Shown here: piece by piece, positions 8,418-16,207 of the stretch
Layout: each line of letters opens with the position of its first letter
Numbering within the stretch: position 1 is the first letter of the stretch
Source: Planctomycetota bacterium
Lineage (GTDB): Bacteria; Planctomycetota; UBA8108; JACQVS01
Reading direction: 5' to 3'
Length of the DNA: 64,000 nt
Assembly (NCBI GenBank): GCA_028280485.1
Contig: JANQLS010000112.1
Coordinates: forward strand, 62,001-126,000
Position numbers and translations under genes: made by a program
Notes under the pieces: model-generated
Seen by the model: the letters and a program-made list of their open reading frames with translations, nothing else
Databases searched by the model: none
What the model was told of the DNA's origin: nothing

Positions 8418-10616
8418 TCAGGAATAAAAACCCTTCTTTTCCTCAACCAGCTTTGTCAGGTAATCTGAAGGCTGAAAACGCTCACCGCCCTTACCGTCGT
8501 ATTCTCGTGCTTGCTCCTTGAGGAAGGAAGCGAGGTTGTCGACGCCAACCGAGTCAGCCCAGCGTAAAGGACCTCCTCGGAAGGGCGGGAATCCTGTGCC
8601 GAAGACCATACCGATGTCAATTTGCCATCCGGCTTCGATAATTCCTTCGTCTAAACAGCGAGCGGCTTCATTGATGAGCGGAGCCAACATTCTTCGAATC
8701 CAATAATCGGGATTGTCATCGAGAGAACCTTTTCCTCCGTACTTGAAGACGAGAGGGTTCGGATTGCGCTTCTTTCCGTCTTTATAAATATAGAATCCCT
8801 CACCACCTTTCTTCCCTAAAAGCTTCTCATCGTCACAGAGAGCTTTGAGTAAGGCCGCCGGTCGAGCGCGATCCCCGAACTGTTCGTGGAGGTATTTAGC
8901 CACCTTGGCTCCGACATCCAACCCAACTTCATCCATCAGCTCGAAAGGGCCCATCGGTAAACCAAATTTCTTCGCGTGGTCATCGATGGCCTCCATTCGA
9001 TAGCCTTCCTCAAAGAGGTAAGCCGCTTCGTTGAGGTAAGGTAGAAGAAGACGATTCACTAAGAATCCCGGCGCGTTAGCCACTCGGAGAGGGTATTTAC
9101 CCAGCTTTCGGGAGAGCTCTTCTAAACGACTGACGGTTTCCTCCGAAGTTTTTTCACCTCGGATGACTTCCACTAAGGGCATCCGATGGACGGGATTAAA
9201 AAAGTGAAGCCCCGCTACATTTTCGGGTCTTTGGGAAACCTCAGCTAGTTCATCGATCGAAAGAGAAGATGTATTTGTTGCAAAAATTGCATCCTCGGGA
9301 AGAAGTGGCTCGATCTCTTTGAGAACCGCTTGTTTGATTTTCATGTCTTCGACAACCGCTTCGATCACGGTGTCGGTGTCGGCGAAACCGGTAGGTTCTA
9401 CCGTACCACTGATCGCGCTCATCAAGTTATCGCGACTTTGTGGAGTCAATCTTCTTCTCTTAACCAAGGCCTCAAAGGATTTGTAAGCTTGCTTCAATCC
9501 CAAGGAGATGGCCTCCATTTGGATATCCTTCAAACGAACGTGATAACCTCCTTTTCGAGCTAAGAGCGCCGCGATCCCTCCGCCCATCACTCCCGCTCCT
9601 AAGACTCCGATTCGAGTCGCTGCTTTTTCGTATTCGTCATGAGGAGTAGAATCAGAAGAAGACTCTTCCCCTTCACCTCGACGTAGCTTTTCACTATCGA
9701 AGAATATCGAAATTAGATGCTTACTCGTGTCACTGACAATCAATGGCCCCACTAAATCAGCCTCGTACTGAAGACCTTCACTTAAGCGAGACTCTACAGC
9801 CTTAAAGATCGCGTCAACCGCTTTGTAAGGAGCTGGATAATGATCCTTGGAAACTTTCTTCTTTAAGTTTTTTAGAACAACACTTCGCATGATCTTTCGA
9901 CCGGGCGCAGTCCCTTCTAAAAACTTCTGAACGAGTCCCCGCTTTTTAGGTTTTCGAATATTGCCCTTCTGTTGAAGTAGACCTTCAGTGAATGCGATGA
10001 CTTCAGGAAGAATCATCGTGGGTGCTACGACGTGATCGACCAAACCGATTCGAGCGGCCTTGCGAGCATCGACCATTTTTCCGGTTAAAATTAGGTCTAA
10101 GGACGATTGCAAACCGACTAATCGGGGCATGCGTTGAGTGCCTCCGAATCCCGGGATGATTCCGAGTTTAACCTCTGGTAATCCGATCAAGGTTTTGGGA
10201 TGGTCCGTAGCAACTCGATAGTCACAAGCGAGGGCCAGCTCACATCCCCCTCCCAAACAAGCACCGTGAATCACGGCGATCACCGGCTGAGGGATTTCAC
10301 TCAACTTGTTGAGGATCAGTTGAGCAGAGCGAGCTTTCTCACTCGCTTCAGCCGGAATCGTGATCTCTTCGATTTCGCGAATATCTGCACCCGCGATGAA
10401 GTTGATCGACTCTTCTTTTCCGCTTAAGAAGATAACGGCTCGAATGCTGGAGTCTTCTGAAATTTCTTTGAGAACACCCTCCAACTCGAGGAGAACTTCA
10501 GTCGTTAGCTTGTTAACCTTTTCACCGGGAAGATCAAATTCCAAAATGGCGAGACCATCCGGGCGTCGATCCACTTTGAAGGCTTCACGAGTATCTTCAA
10601 CTACTGCAGGACTCAT
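8418..10616 (-). CDS. fadJ: Fatty acid oxidation complex alpha subunit (enoyl-CoA hydratase / 3-hydroxyacyl-CoA dehydrogenase)
   Basis: 732 residues, the normal size of FadB/FadJ. The N-terminal crotonase part (about 10-210) carries the oxyanion-hole region IAGADIREIEE and GACLGGGCELALACDYRVA, then LPEVKLGIIPGFGGTQRMPR. The dehydrogenase part starts with the NAD-binding RIGVLGAGVMGGGIAALLAR (~342), followed by NTSSLSIDELA, GLHFFNPVHRMPLVEVI and GFLVNRLLLPYLNEA. A second C-terminal 3HCDH domain is present. It hydrates enoyl-CoA and oxidises 3-hydroxyacyl-CoA with NAD+. Its start overlaps the stop of the thiolase gene by 4 nt, so the two form one operon. FadB versus FadJ cannot be decided by eye. 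Confidence 0.93.
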   Translation of the reverse strand: MSPAVVEDTREAFKVDRRPDGLAILEFDLPGEKVNKLTTEVLLELEGVLKEISEDSSIRAVIFLSGKEESINFIAGADIREIEEITIPAEASEKARSAQLILNKLSEIPQPVIAVIHGACLGGGCELALACDYRVATDHPKTLIGLPEVKLGIIPGFGGTQRMPRLVGLQSSLDLILTGKMVDARKAARIGLVDHVVAPTMILPEVIAFTEGLLQQKGNIRKPKKRGLVQKFLEGTAPGRKIMRSVVLKNLKKKVSKDHYPAPYKAVDAIFKAVESRLSEGLQYEADLVGPLIVSDTSKHLISIFFDSEKLRRGEGEESSSDSTPHDEYEKAATRIGVLGAGVMGGGIAALLARKGGYHVRLKDIQMEAISLGLKQAYKSFEALVKRRRLTPQSRDNLMSAISGTVEPTGFADTDTVIEAVVEDMKIKQAVLKEIEPLLPEDAIFATNTSSLSIDELAEVSQRPENVAGLHFFNPVHRMPLVEVIRGEKTSEETVSRLEELSRKLGKYPLRVANAPGFLVNRLLLPYLNEAAYLFEEGYRMEAIDDHAKKFGLPMGPFELMDEVGLDVGAKVAKYLHEQFGDRARPAALLKALCDDEKLLGKKGGEGFYIYKDGKKRNPNPLVFKYGGKGSLDDNPDYWIRRMLAPLINEAARCLDEGIIEAGWQIDIGMVFGTGFPPFRGGPLRWADSVGVDNLASFLKEQAREYDGKGGERFQPSDYLTKLVEEKKGFYS

Positions 10617-11962
10617 GACCCACTCCTTTCGATCAAGACAGCGCCACCTTGGCCTCCACCGATACAGAGAGTCGCTAGGCCACGATTGAGATTCTTTTGT
10701 TCTAACTCACGCAGTAATGTTAAGACGATGCGTGCACCGGAAGCACCGACGGGATGACCCATTGCAATGGCCCCGCCATTAGCATTGAGTTTTTCAGGAT
10801 CGATCTGTCCCATCGCGTCGTCTAAGCCTAATTCTTTTTGTCCGAATTCTTTTGAGGCAAAAGCTCGCTCACAAGCGATCACTTGAGCGGCGAAAGCTTC
10901 GTTGAGTTCGATACGATCGATTTCATTTAAGCTCACATCTTCAGCTTGAAGAAGCTTGGAACTCGCGAAGACGGGACCGAGCCCCATGCGCTGAGGGGGG
11001 CAACCCGCGTAAGCGTAATTGACGATACGCCCCATGGGTTCTACTCCCAATTCTTCAGCTTTCTCTCGAGTCGTGATGACTAAGGCAACCGCACCATCCG
11101 TGACCGGACAGGCATTACCCACCGTGACCGAACCAAACTTGCGATCAAAGAAGGGACGCAACTTGGCGAGTGCAGCTAACGATTGGCCTTTTCGAGGCCC
11201 GATATCACCGTCGATCGGATTTTGTTCTTTACCGACATGAACAGGGATAATTTCATCTTTAAAGAATCCATCTTTCTCGGATAGCTCAGTTCTTTCATGA
11301 CTTCGAAGAGCAAATTCATCTTGCTCGAGTCGACTGATGCCGAACTCCTTAGCTAAGTTTTCAGCCGTCTGCCCCATGTTGATTCCGCAAACGGGATCGG
11401 TCAGCCCTACTTCGAGTCCGAAGATGGGTTTGAAATCTTTGAAACGAAATTTCAAAAACGCGCCGAGTCGCTGGAACAAACTTTTTGCTTTGACCACACT
11501 CAAGAGCTTCTTACCGAAGGAGCGGGGATAGATAATGGGAATCGCCGACATCGATTCGACACCCCCACAGAGAACGACATCCGCTCGGCCACTCGAAACT
11601 CGATCGAAGGCTTGAGTAATCGCCTCCATTCCGGAAGCACAATTTCGGTGAACGGTGTGAGCCGGAGTCGCGATGGGAAACCCTGAACGTAAGGCGATCA
11701 CCCGAGCGATATTCGCAGCATCCGCAGGTTGGGCGACATTCCCGAAGATCACTTCGTCGACATCGTCAAAGGGAACTCCCGTTCGGTACATCGCTTCGAG
11801 AGTTGCTCGCGTTCCCAAATCGACCGCCGAAACGCGATCAAATTGAGAACCAGATTTCACAAAAGGCGTTCGCACTCCACCCAGGATCACAACTTCTCGA
11901 CTGAGAGTTCCGAGATCGCGAGCGGAATCGGCTTGTTTCGAAGGGCTTGCTTTAGAACTCAA
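10613..11962 (-). CDS. fadI: Acetyl-CoA acyltransferase (3-ketoacyl-CoA thiolase, beta subunit)
   Basis: 449 residues, the length of the long thiolases (FadI type). It performs the last step of beta-oxidation, cleaving 3-ketoacyl-CoA with CoA. The nucleophilic cysteine is in HRNCASGMEAITQAF; the C-terminal catalytic motifs are NANGGAIAMGHPVGASGARI and CIGGGQGGAVLIE; EIDRIELNEAFAAQ is also present. First gene of a two-gene operon with the alpha protein (4-nt overlap). As thiolase and alpha subunit are adjacent they probably form the trifunctional complex. FadI is preferred over FadA on length; the family is certain. Confidence 0.93.
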   Translation of the reverse strand: MSSKASPSKQADSARDLGTLSREVVILGGVRTPFVKSGSQFDRVSAVDLGTRATLEAMYRTGVPFDDVDEVIFGNVAQPADAANIARVIALRSGFPIATPAHTVHRNCASGMEAITQAFDRVSSGRADVVLCGGVESMSAIPIIYPRSFGKKLLSVVKAKSLFQRLGAFLKFRFKDFKPIFGLEVGLTDPVCGINMGQTAENLAKEFGISRLEQDEFALRSHERTELSEKDGFFKDEIIPVHVGKEQNPIDGDIGPRKGQSLAALAKLRPFFDRKFGSVTVGNACPVTDGAVALVITTREKAEELGVEPMGRIVNYAYAGCPPQRMGLGPVFASSKLLQAEDVSLNEIDRIELNEAFAAQVIACERAFASKEFGQKELGLDDAMGQIDPEKLNANGGAIAMGHPVGASGARIVLTLLRELEQKNLNRGLATLCIGGGQGGAVLIERSGS

Positions 11963-12302
11963 CTCTTTTCTCCAGCTTAACTTACAAATTCAACGCCAAG
12001 CTCTAAGGGGAGCTCAGCCGACCGGGATCCATCAAAGAGTACTACAATTAGCCTAACTCTAAAGATGGCTTTATGCTTCTAAGATCGACCAGATAGAAGG
12101 AGGAGTTGATGGCGGGCTTGGAGCCGATAAAAGTAGTAGGCACACGCTGTGTGCCGTTCTTTCCTTAAACTAGAACAAATCCTAAACAAAAAAAGAGGCC
12201 CTACTTGCAAGTAGAGCCTCTTCTTTTATTTCTATAATAGGTAATTAAAGCTGTTTCGAACTTGCACGGTGGAGCGGCCAGTGCCGCGACCATCATTACT
12301 GC
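11963..12302. other. Gene-free stretch of 340 nt with repeat and terminator
   Basis: Between the thiolase start and the VWA stop. It holds a GTAGTAG/GGCACAC-GCT-GTGTGCC hairpin at 12133-12156 and the VWA-gene terminator at 12188-12222. The thiolase promoter must also be here, but no convincing -35/-10 pair could be picked by eye. Confidence 0.6.
12188..12222 (-). terminator. Terminator downstream of the VWA gene
   Basis: On the minus strand AAGAGGC and GCCTCTT flank the inner palindrome CTACTTGCAAGTAG, followed by a T-run. It lies about 80 nt past the stop at 12303. Confidence 0.8.
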
Positions 12303-13652
12303 CTACTCTATCGGCGTGTAGTTACCCGAGTGATCCTTGGAAAGCTTCTTAAGGAACTCTTCCTCAGCTTCAGGGAAACCCAAAGTAAACACGCGAACAC
12401 CGCGAAGGAAATTGAGAACCTGCATGCGCTTGTGAATATATGTGATGATAGCATCGGCATCGGAAGGACGAACTGAACTTCGACCACCCTGGTGAGTAGG
12501 CGCTCCATCGGTAATCAGAAAGACGGTGTCGACCGATAAATCACTGAAGGCAATTTCTAAGGCTTCATCAGTAAAGGTAACCCCTTCAGCTTTTAAACCT
12601 TCAATAAACTGAATCGCTGCTTTTTTATTCTTACTGTCTGCTTTAGTGAGGCTTTTCTTCCAGGGTGAAACTTCCGTTGAATACGGAATAATATTGAAGC
12701 GAACATCATCAGGGAGATTCTTAACAACCTTCACGAGTTCCTTACGCGCTCGATTAATACGCCTTCTAGAATCGATATATTTTGGATCTTTTCGAGGATC
12801 GCCAACAGTCGTTCCCCCTCTCTTTGAATTTTTGCCCTTCTTCACCGGATCGGTCGCCATCATGCTACCGGAGATATCGATGATGAAAGTTAAGTTTTTA
12901 CCTGTGACTTCGGCTCCAAAGAGACTCAGCTTCGAAATCCCATCTTTCTTTTGCTTCGGATTGAAAAGGTCGGGACGGTGTTTTCTAAACTCTAAATAAC
13001 TCTGATAGTCTAATGCTGCATTCAATCGAACTTTCAATAAGCGAGTTAATGCATCCTGAAAAGCGAGTCTTGTTCGATCCCAATCAGCTCCCTTATAGGA
13101 CTTACCTTTCTTTTCAACTTCAAGGTAGCGCTCCATAATCGCTTCGAGAACGGAAAGCTTTTCTAAGTTTCGAAGGTAAAAAAGAGAACGCTTAACGACG
13201 ATCGCTCCTTTGTCTTCAAGAGCCTCTAAGGCTGCCTTATCGATATCCCAGGCTTTCGAAAAATTAGCTGCTTCTAATAAAATCATCCTTCCTAAGGGAT
13301 GCTTCATCTTCTTTCTGTAATTCTTCAAGTAGGGAACTTCTTTGGGAGTGATCGCCTTTCCAATATTCTTGGCAACATCGGAATGGAACTTAAAGTAATC
13401 TCCTGGATCTAAATCTTTACTGCGATCCACGATCTTTCCAAAAGCTTCAGCTACCGCGGGAAGCGACCTCGAAGCTTTATCTTTGAGAACGAGAGCACTC
13501 GCTTCGACGAAGGTATCCAAATCCGCTTCTTTAGTGGCGGTGACCAGATCTTTGTAAGCCTTACGAATTTGAGTTCGACTTTGAGCATGAAGCGGTGAAG
13601 CTTGAATCGAAAGGAGAAGGCAAAAAGATAGAAGGGTGAATGTTTTGTACAT
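12303..13652 (-). CDS. Secreted von Willebrand factor A domain protein
   Basis: 449 residues. A signal peptide is evident (hydrophobic 5-20, then SPLHAQS). Residues 24-245 are helical and HEAT-like, with no family I can name. The VWA domain starts at ~248 with the MIDAS motif FIIDISGSMMATDP (DxSxS), followed by a threonine-containing loop (GVTFTDEALE) and FLITDGAPTHQGG, which carries the third MIDAS aspartate. A Lys/Gly/Arg-rich insert follows the first MIDAS strand. Such proteins are numerous in Planctomycetota and probably act outside the cytoplasm in metal-dependent protein binding. Monocistronic, with its own terminator. Function unknown beyond the domain. Confidence 0.8.
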   Translation of the reverse strand: MYKTFTLLSFCLLLSIQASPLHAQSRTQIRKAYKDLVTATKEADLDTFVEASALVLKDKASRSLPAVAEAFGKIVDRSKDLDPGDYFKFHSDVAKNIGKAITPKEVPYLKNYRKKMKHPLGRMILLEAANFSKAWDIDKAALEALEDKGAIVVKRSLFYLRNLEKLSVLEAIMERYLEVEKKGKSYKGADWDRTRLAFQDALTRLLKVRLNAALDYQSYLEFRKHRPDLFNPKQKKDGISKLSLFGAEVTGKNLTFIIDISGSMMATDPVKKGKNSKRGGTTVGDPRKDPKYIDSRRRINRARKELVKVVKNLPDDVRFNIIPYSTEVSPWKKSLTKADSKNKKAAIQFIEGLKAEGVTFTDEALEIAFSDLSVDTVFLITDGAPTHQGGRSSVRPSDADAIITYIHKRMQVLNFLRGVRVFTLGFPEAEEEFLKKLSKDHSGNYTPIE

Positions 13653-13751
13653 GAAATGAACCGATTGATAGCTCAGATAGAAATAGAAGGATCAGGGGCT
13701 ATTTGAGAACTCCCTATTTTACACCCAGGGCTGGGATTCGCAAATAGTAGC

Positions 13752-13798
13752 CCGCTTACTCCGTGAGCGGAAAGGTAGTAGGCACACGCCGTGTGCCG
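13752..13798. repeat. Two-hairpin GTAGTAG repeat
   Basis: CCGCTTAC-TCC-GTGAGCGG is followed by GTAGTAG and then GGCACAC-GCC-GTGTGCC. The same two-part unit is at 3411-3466. Single second-hairpin copies are at 12133-12156 and, reversed, at 14073-14096. Confidence 0.75.
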
Positions 13799-13975
13799 AT
13801 TTCAAGCCCGAAGCGTGAGCGAGGGTCGGACGACAATTGAACTGAAAAGCACCGAACCGCATTAGGCCTGAGATCAGATGGGAAAGTTGTCTTCAAGAAA
13901 GGTTTTTTAAGGTTTAAGGCGGTGGGAATTCCAAATGATTGGGATTTCAAGCCCGAAGTGTCAACGAGGGTCGGG
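13799..13975 (+). repeat. Two direct copies of the ATTTCAAGCCCGAAG repeat
   Basis: Copies begin at 13799 and 13944. Each starts ATTTCAAGCCCGAAG, continues with a variable centre and GAGGGTCGG, and remains similar for about 65 nt, including a downstream CCGAACCGCAT / CCAAACCGCAA segment. Other copies are at 28826, 36410, 36574 (reverse), 55739 and 55880 (reverse). Confidence 0.7.
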
Positions 13976-14020
13976 CATCAATGAAATTGAATAGCGCCAA
14001 ACCGCAATAAGCGCAGGATG

Positions 14021-14053
14021 AAAAAAAGCCGGGGTCGAAGACACCGGCTTTTT
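14021..14053 (-). terminator. Terminator of complex I operon 1
   Basis: On the minus strand AAAAAGCCGGTGTC, a short loop, and GACCCCGGCTTTTT form a hairpin followed by more T residues. It lies about 45 nt past the stop of the last operon gene at 14099. Confidence 0.85.
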
Positions 14054-14098
14054 GAATTTTTTAAAGAAGTGACGGCACACAGCGTGTGCCTACTACCA

Positions 14099-14590
14099 TC
14101 ACCAGAAGTTGGCGCTCACTTGCTTACGAGGCGTGTCGTCCGAGCCGGGCTTGTCGTCTTTTGAATCGAGTAAAGCCGTGACCTTTTCCAACAAGACTCG
14201 TTCTTTCTTGATGATATCGCGAAGAACGGCAGCGGCGTCTGACCAATCACTTTGCAGTGCCTGTGCTTCTTGTTCCAAACTTTGGAAGGTGGGCTCCGAA
14301 CGGTCCGCGATGATGCTGACGACCCGTTCGTAAGTTAAGAAGTTACACTGAGCGTGAGTGAGAGGCCAATTGCTGGGACGAGGTTCAAAGCCTTCTTTTT
14401 CTAGAAGCTTTAAGATTGTTCCCAGGTGACCTTTGGTTTCTAAGTACCAAAGCTCGATTTGAGCTTTCACTTTTTCATCCCAATCACTGGCTGAAACAGT
14501 ATTCGATACTTCGTAGATGTATCTCACGAAGGAGCGAGTTTCGATGTGGAAGGCGCGCTCCAAACTTTCAAGAAGGGCGGTATCTCGCAT
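14099..14590 (-). CDS. Small all-helical, ferritin-like protein at the end of complex I operon 1
   Basis: 163 residues, cytoplasmic, nearly all helical by composition. The pattern (FHIETRSFVRYIYEVS near 14-29, LWYLETKGHLGTILKLLEKEG near 48-68, then two more helices) resembles a four-helix ferritin/rubrerythrin-like bundle, with an E...E..H spacing that could bind iron. I cannot confirm a full di-iron site. It starts 6 nt after the nuoN stop and ends just before the operon terminator, so it is part of the transcript. This gene is absent from operon 2. It may be an assembly or stress-related accessory, but this is inference from position only. Confidence 0.6.
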   Translation of the reverse strand: MRDTALLESLERAFHIETRSFVRYIYEVSNTVSASDWDEKVKAQIELWYLETKGHLGTILKLLEKEGFEPRPSNWPLTHAQCNFLTYERVVSIIADRSEPTFQSLEQEAQALQSDWSDAAAVLRDIIKKERVLLEKVTALLDSKDDKPGSDDTPRKQVSANFW

Positions 14591-14596
14591 GATCGA

Positions 14597-16198
14597 TTAA
14601 GCTCCAGTGTAGATTTCTAAGTGTAAGGTCTCTGTAATTAGGGAGCTGGCACTGACGAAGAGGTAAATCGTCAAGAGCAAACATAAGGCTACAACGACGC
14701 TTCCTAATACGGGTACTGCTATCTTTTCGGCATTGGTATCAATCTTACTGAAGAACATTGTTTTGATAATCTTCAAGTAATAGTAGACCGAAACGGCAGT
14801 GTTCAGTAAGGCGAAAGCCACCATGACCAAGATCATAGCACTTAAAAACTCCGTTCCCTCAGGAAGGGCACCGCGAGAATTGACAGCGGCCATGATCAGT
14901 TGAAATTTTCCCATAAATCCACCGGTTGGAGGAATACCCACCAGTGAGAAGAGGAAGATCACCAGACTGAATCCGAGGAAGGGCGCTTTCCAACCCAAAC
15001 CAGCATACTCTTCGAGTTCGACTGAACCGGTCTTGTTCTCTAAAAGAACGACGACGGCGAAAGCACCAAGGTTCATGGCAAGGTAGGCCAAAAGGTAATA
15101 AGCGACACTCGAAATTCCAAAGCCAGCAGCTTGATCCTCAATACCTTGGATTTGAAGAAGAACAACCCCCATCATCATGTAACCCGCGTGGGCGATCGAT
15201 GAGTAGGCAAAAAGTCTCTTCACATTCGTTTGAGTCAATGCCGCCAAGTTTCCTAAAGTCATCGTTACAATCGCAATGACGATTAAGAAAATCGGCCAGA
15301 GTTCGGAGTAATCGATGCCTCCCGCTTCAGGCGCGACGTCGAGACTGAAGCTTCCAAACAAACGCATCGCTAATGCGAATCCCGCTGCTTTCGAAGCGAC
15401 AGAAAGGAACGCCGTGATCGGGGTAGGAGCACCTTCGTACACATCCGGCGACCAGAAGTGCATTGGGATCGTGGCCATTTTGTAGGCCAAGCCCATGAAA
15501 GTGAGCAAGAGAGCAAAGAAACCGGCAAAGCCCATTCCTTCATCTGCGGTCAGCGTAGCGAGGATCTTGGGGATCTCTCCCGAACCGGAGAGGCCGTAGA
15601 GAATCGACAATCCATAAGCCATGATCGCCGAAGCGACGGAGCCATAAATAATGTACTTAAGCGATGCTTCGGAACTTTTGTTCTGACGTTTGTGATAACC
15701 CACCAAGACGTAGGAGCCCAAACTGAGAAGTTCCAAAGCCATGAAGGCCATCAAGATGTGGTTCGCCGACGCCATCAACATACCACCTAAGATGGTAGCT
15801 AATAAAATGGCGTAGTACTCACCCATTCGCGCATTTTCAAGTTCCTTCGACACGTAAGAAAGTAAGACGAAGGGAATCCCTCCTAATAAGAAGAAGGCTT
15901 TGAAGAAGACGGAGTAACTGTCGATCGCGATCATTCCCAAGAAGAGTTTTTTCTCTTCGTGGTGCAATCCAAATGTCGTAGCTGCTGCGTAGATTAAACC
16001 CCCGATTGCTAGCCAAGCGATGTGCTTCGACATCTTTCGAGGAAGAAAGAGATCGAGCAACAACACGGCGATCGCAAAGATCGCTAGCTGCAATTCTGGA
16101 GCGAACCAGTGGAGACTATCCACAACTTTGGGGATAACCTCGCTCCCGAATCGCTCGTATTTTTCGGCAAGGTTGACGTCAGTATTCAGAAGAAACAT
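14597..16198 (-). CDS. nuoN: NADH-quinone oxidoreductase subunit N (operon 1)
   Basis: 533 residues with about 14 hydrophobic segments, an antiporter-like proton-pumping subunit of the membrane arm of complex I. Motifs typical of the family: ANHILMAFMALELLSLGSYV, KYIIYGSVASAIMAYGLSIL, MATIPMHFWSPDVYEGAPTP, TQTNVKRLFAYSSIAHAGYM, and LVGIPPTGGFMGKF. The conserved glutamate in MALELLSL and the lysine in NVKRLFAYSS are present. It starts 9 nt after the nuoM stop. It is clearly diverged from NuoN of operon 2. Secure family assignment. Confidence 0.94.
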   Translation of the reverse strand: MFLLNTDVNLAEKYERFGSEVIPKVVDSLHWFAPELQLAIFAIAVLLLDLFLPRKMSKHIAWLAIGGLIYAAATTFGLHHEEKKLFLGMIAIDSYSVFFKAFFLLGGIPFVLLSYVSKELENARMGEYYAILLATILGGMLMASANHILMAFMALELLSLGSYVLVGYHKRQNKSSEASLKYIIYGSVASAIMAYGLSILYGLSGSGEIPKILATLTADEGMGFAGFFALLLTFMGLAYKMATIPMHFWSPDVYEGAPTPITAFLSVASKAAGFALAMRLFGSFSLDVAPEAGGIDYSELWPIFLIVIAIVTMTLGNLAALTQTNVKRLFAYSSIAHAGYMMMGVVLLQIQGIEDQAAGFGISSVAYYLLAYLAMNLGAFAVVVLLENKTGSVELEEYAGLGWKAPFLGFSLVIFLFSLVGIPPTGGFMGKFQLIMAAVNSRGALPEGTEFLSAMILVMVAFALLNTAVSVYYYLKIIKTMFFSKIDTNAEKIAVPVLGSVVVALCLLLTIYLFVSASSLITETLHLEIYTGA

Positions 16199-16207
16199 GG
16201 CCTTAAA

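Larger units (their letters stand above)
13653..14098. other. Gene-free stretch of 446 nt packed with hairpin repeats
   Basis: The stretch holds, in order: a two-hairpin GTAGTAG unit (13752-13798); two direct copies of the ATTTCAAGCCCGAAG repeat (13799 and 13944); the terminator of nuo operon 1 (14021-14053); and an inverted GTAGTAG hairpin (14073-14096). No credible coding sequence is present. Confidence 0.7.
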
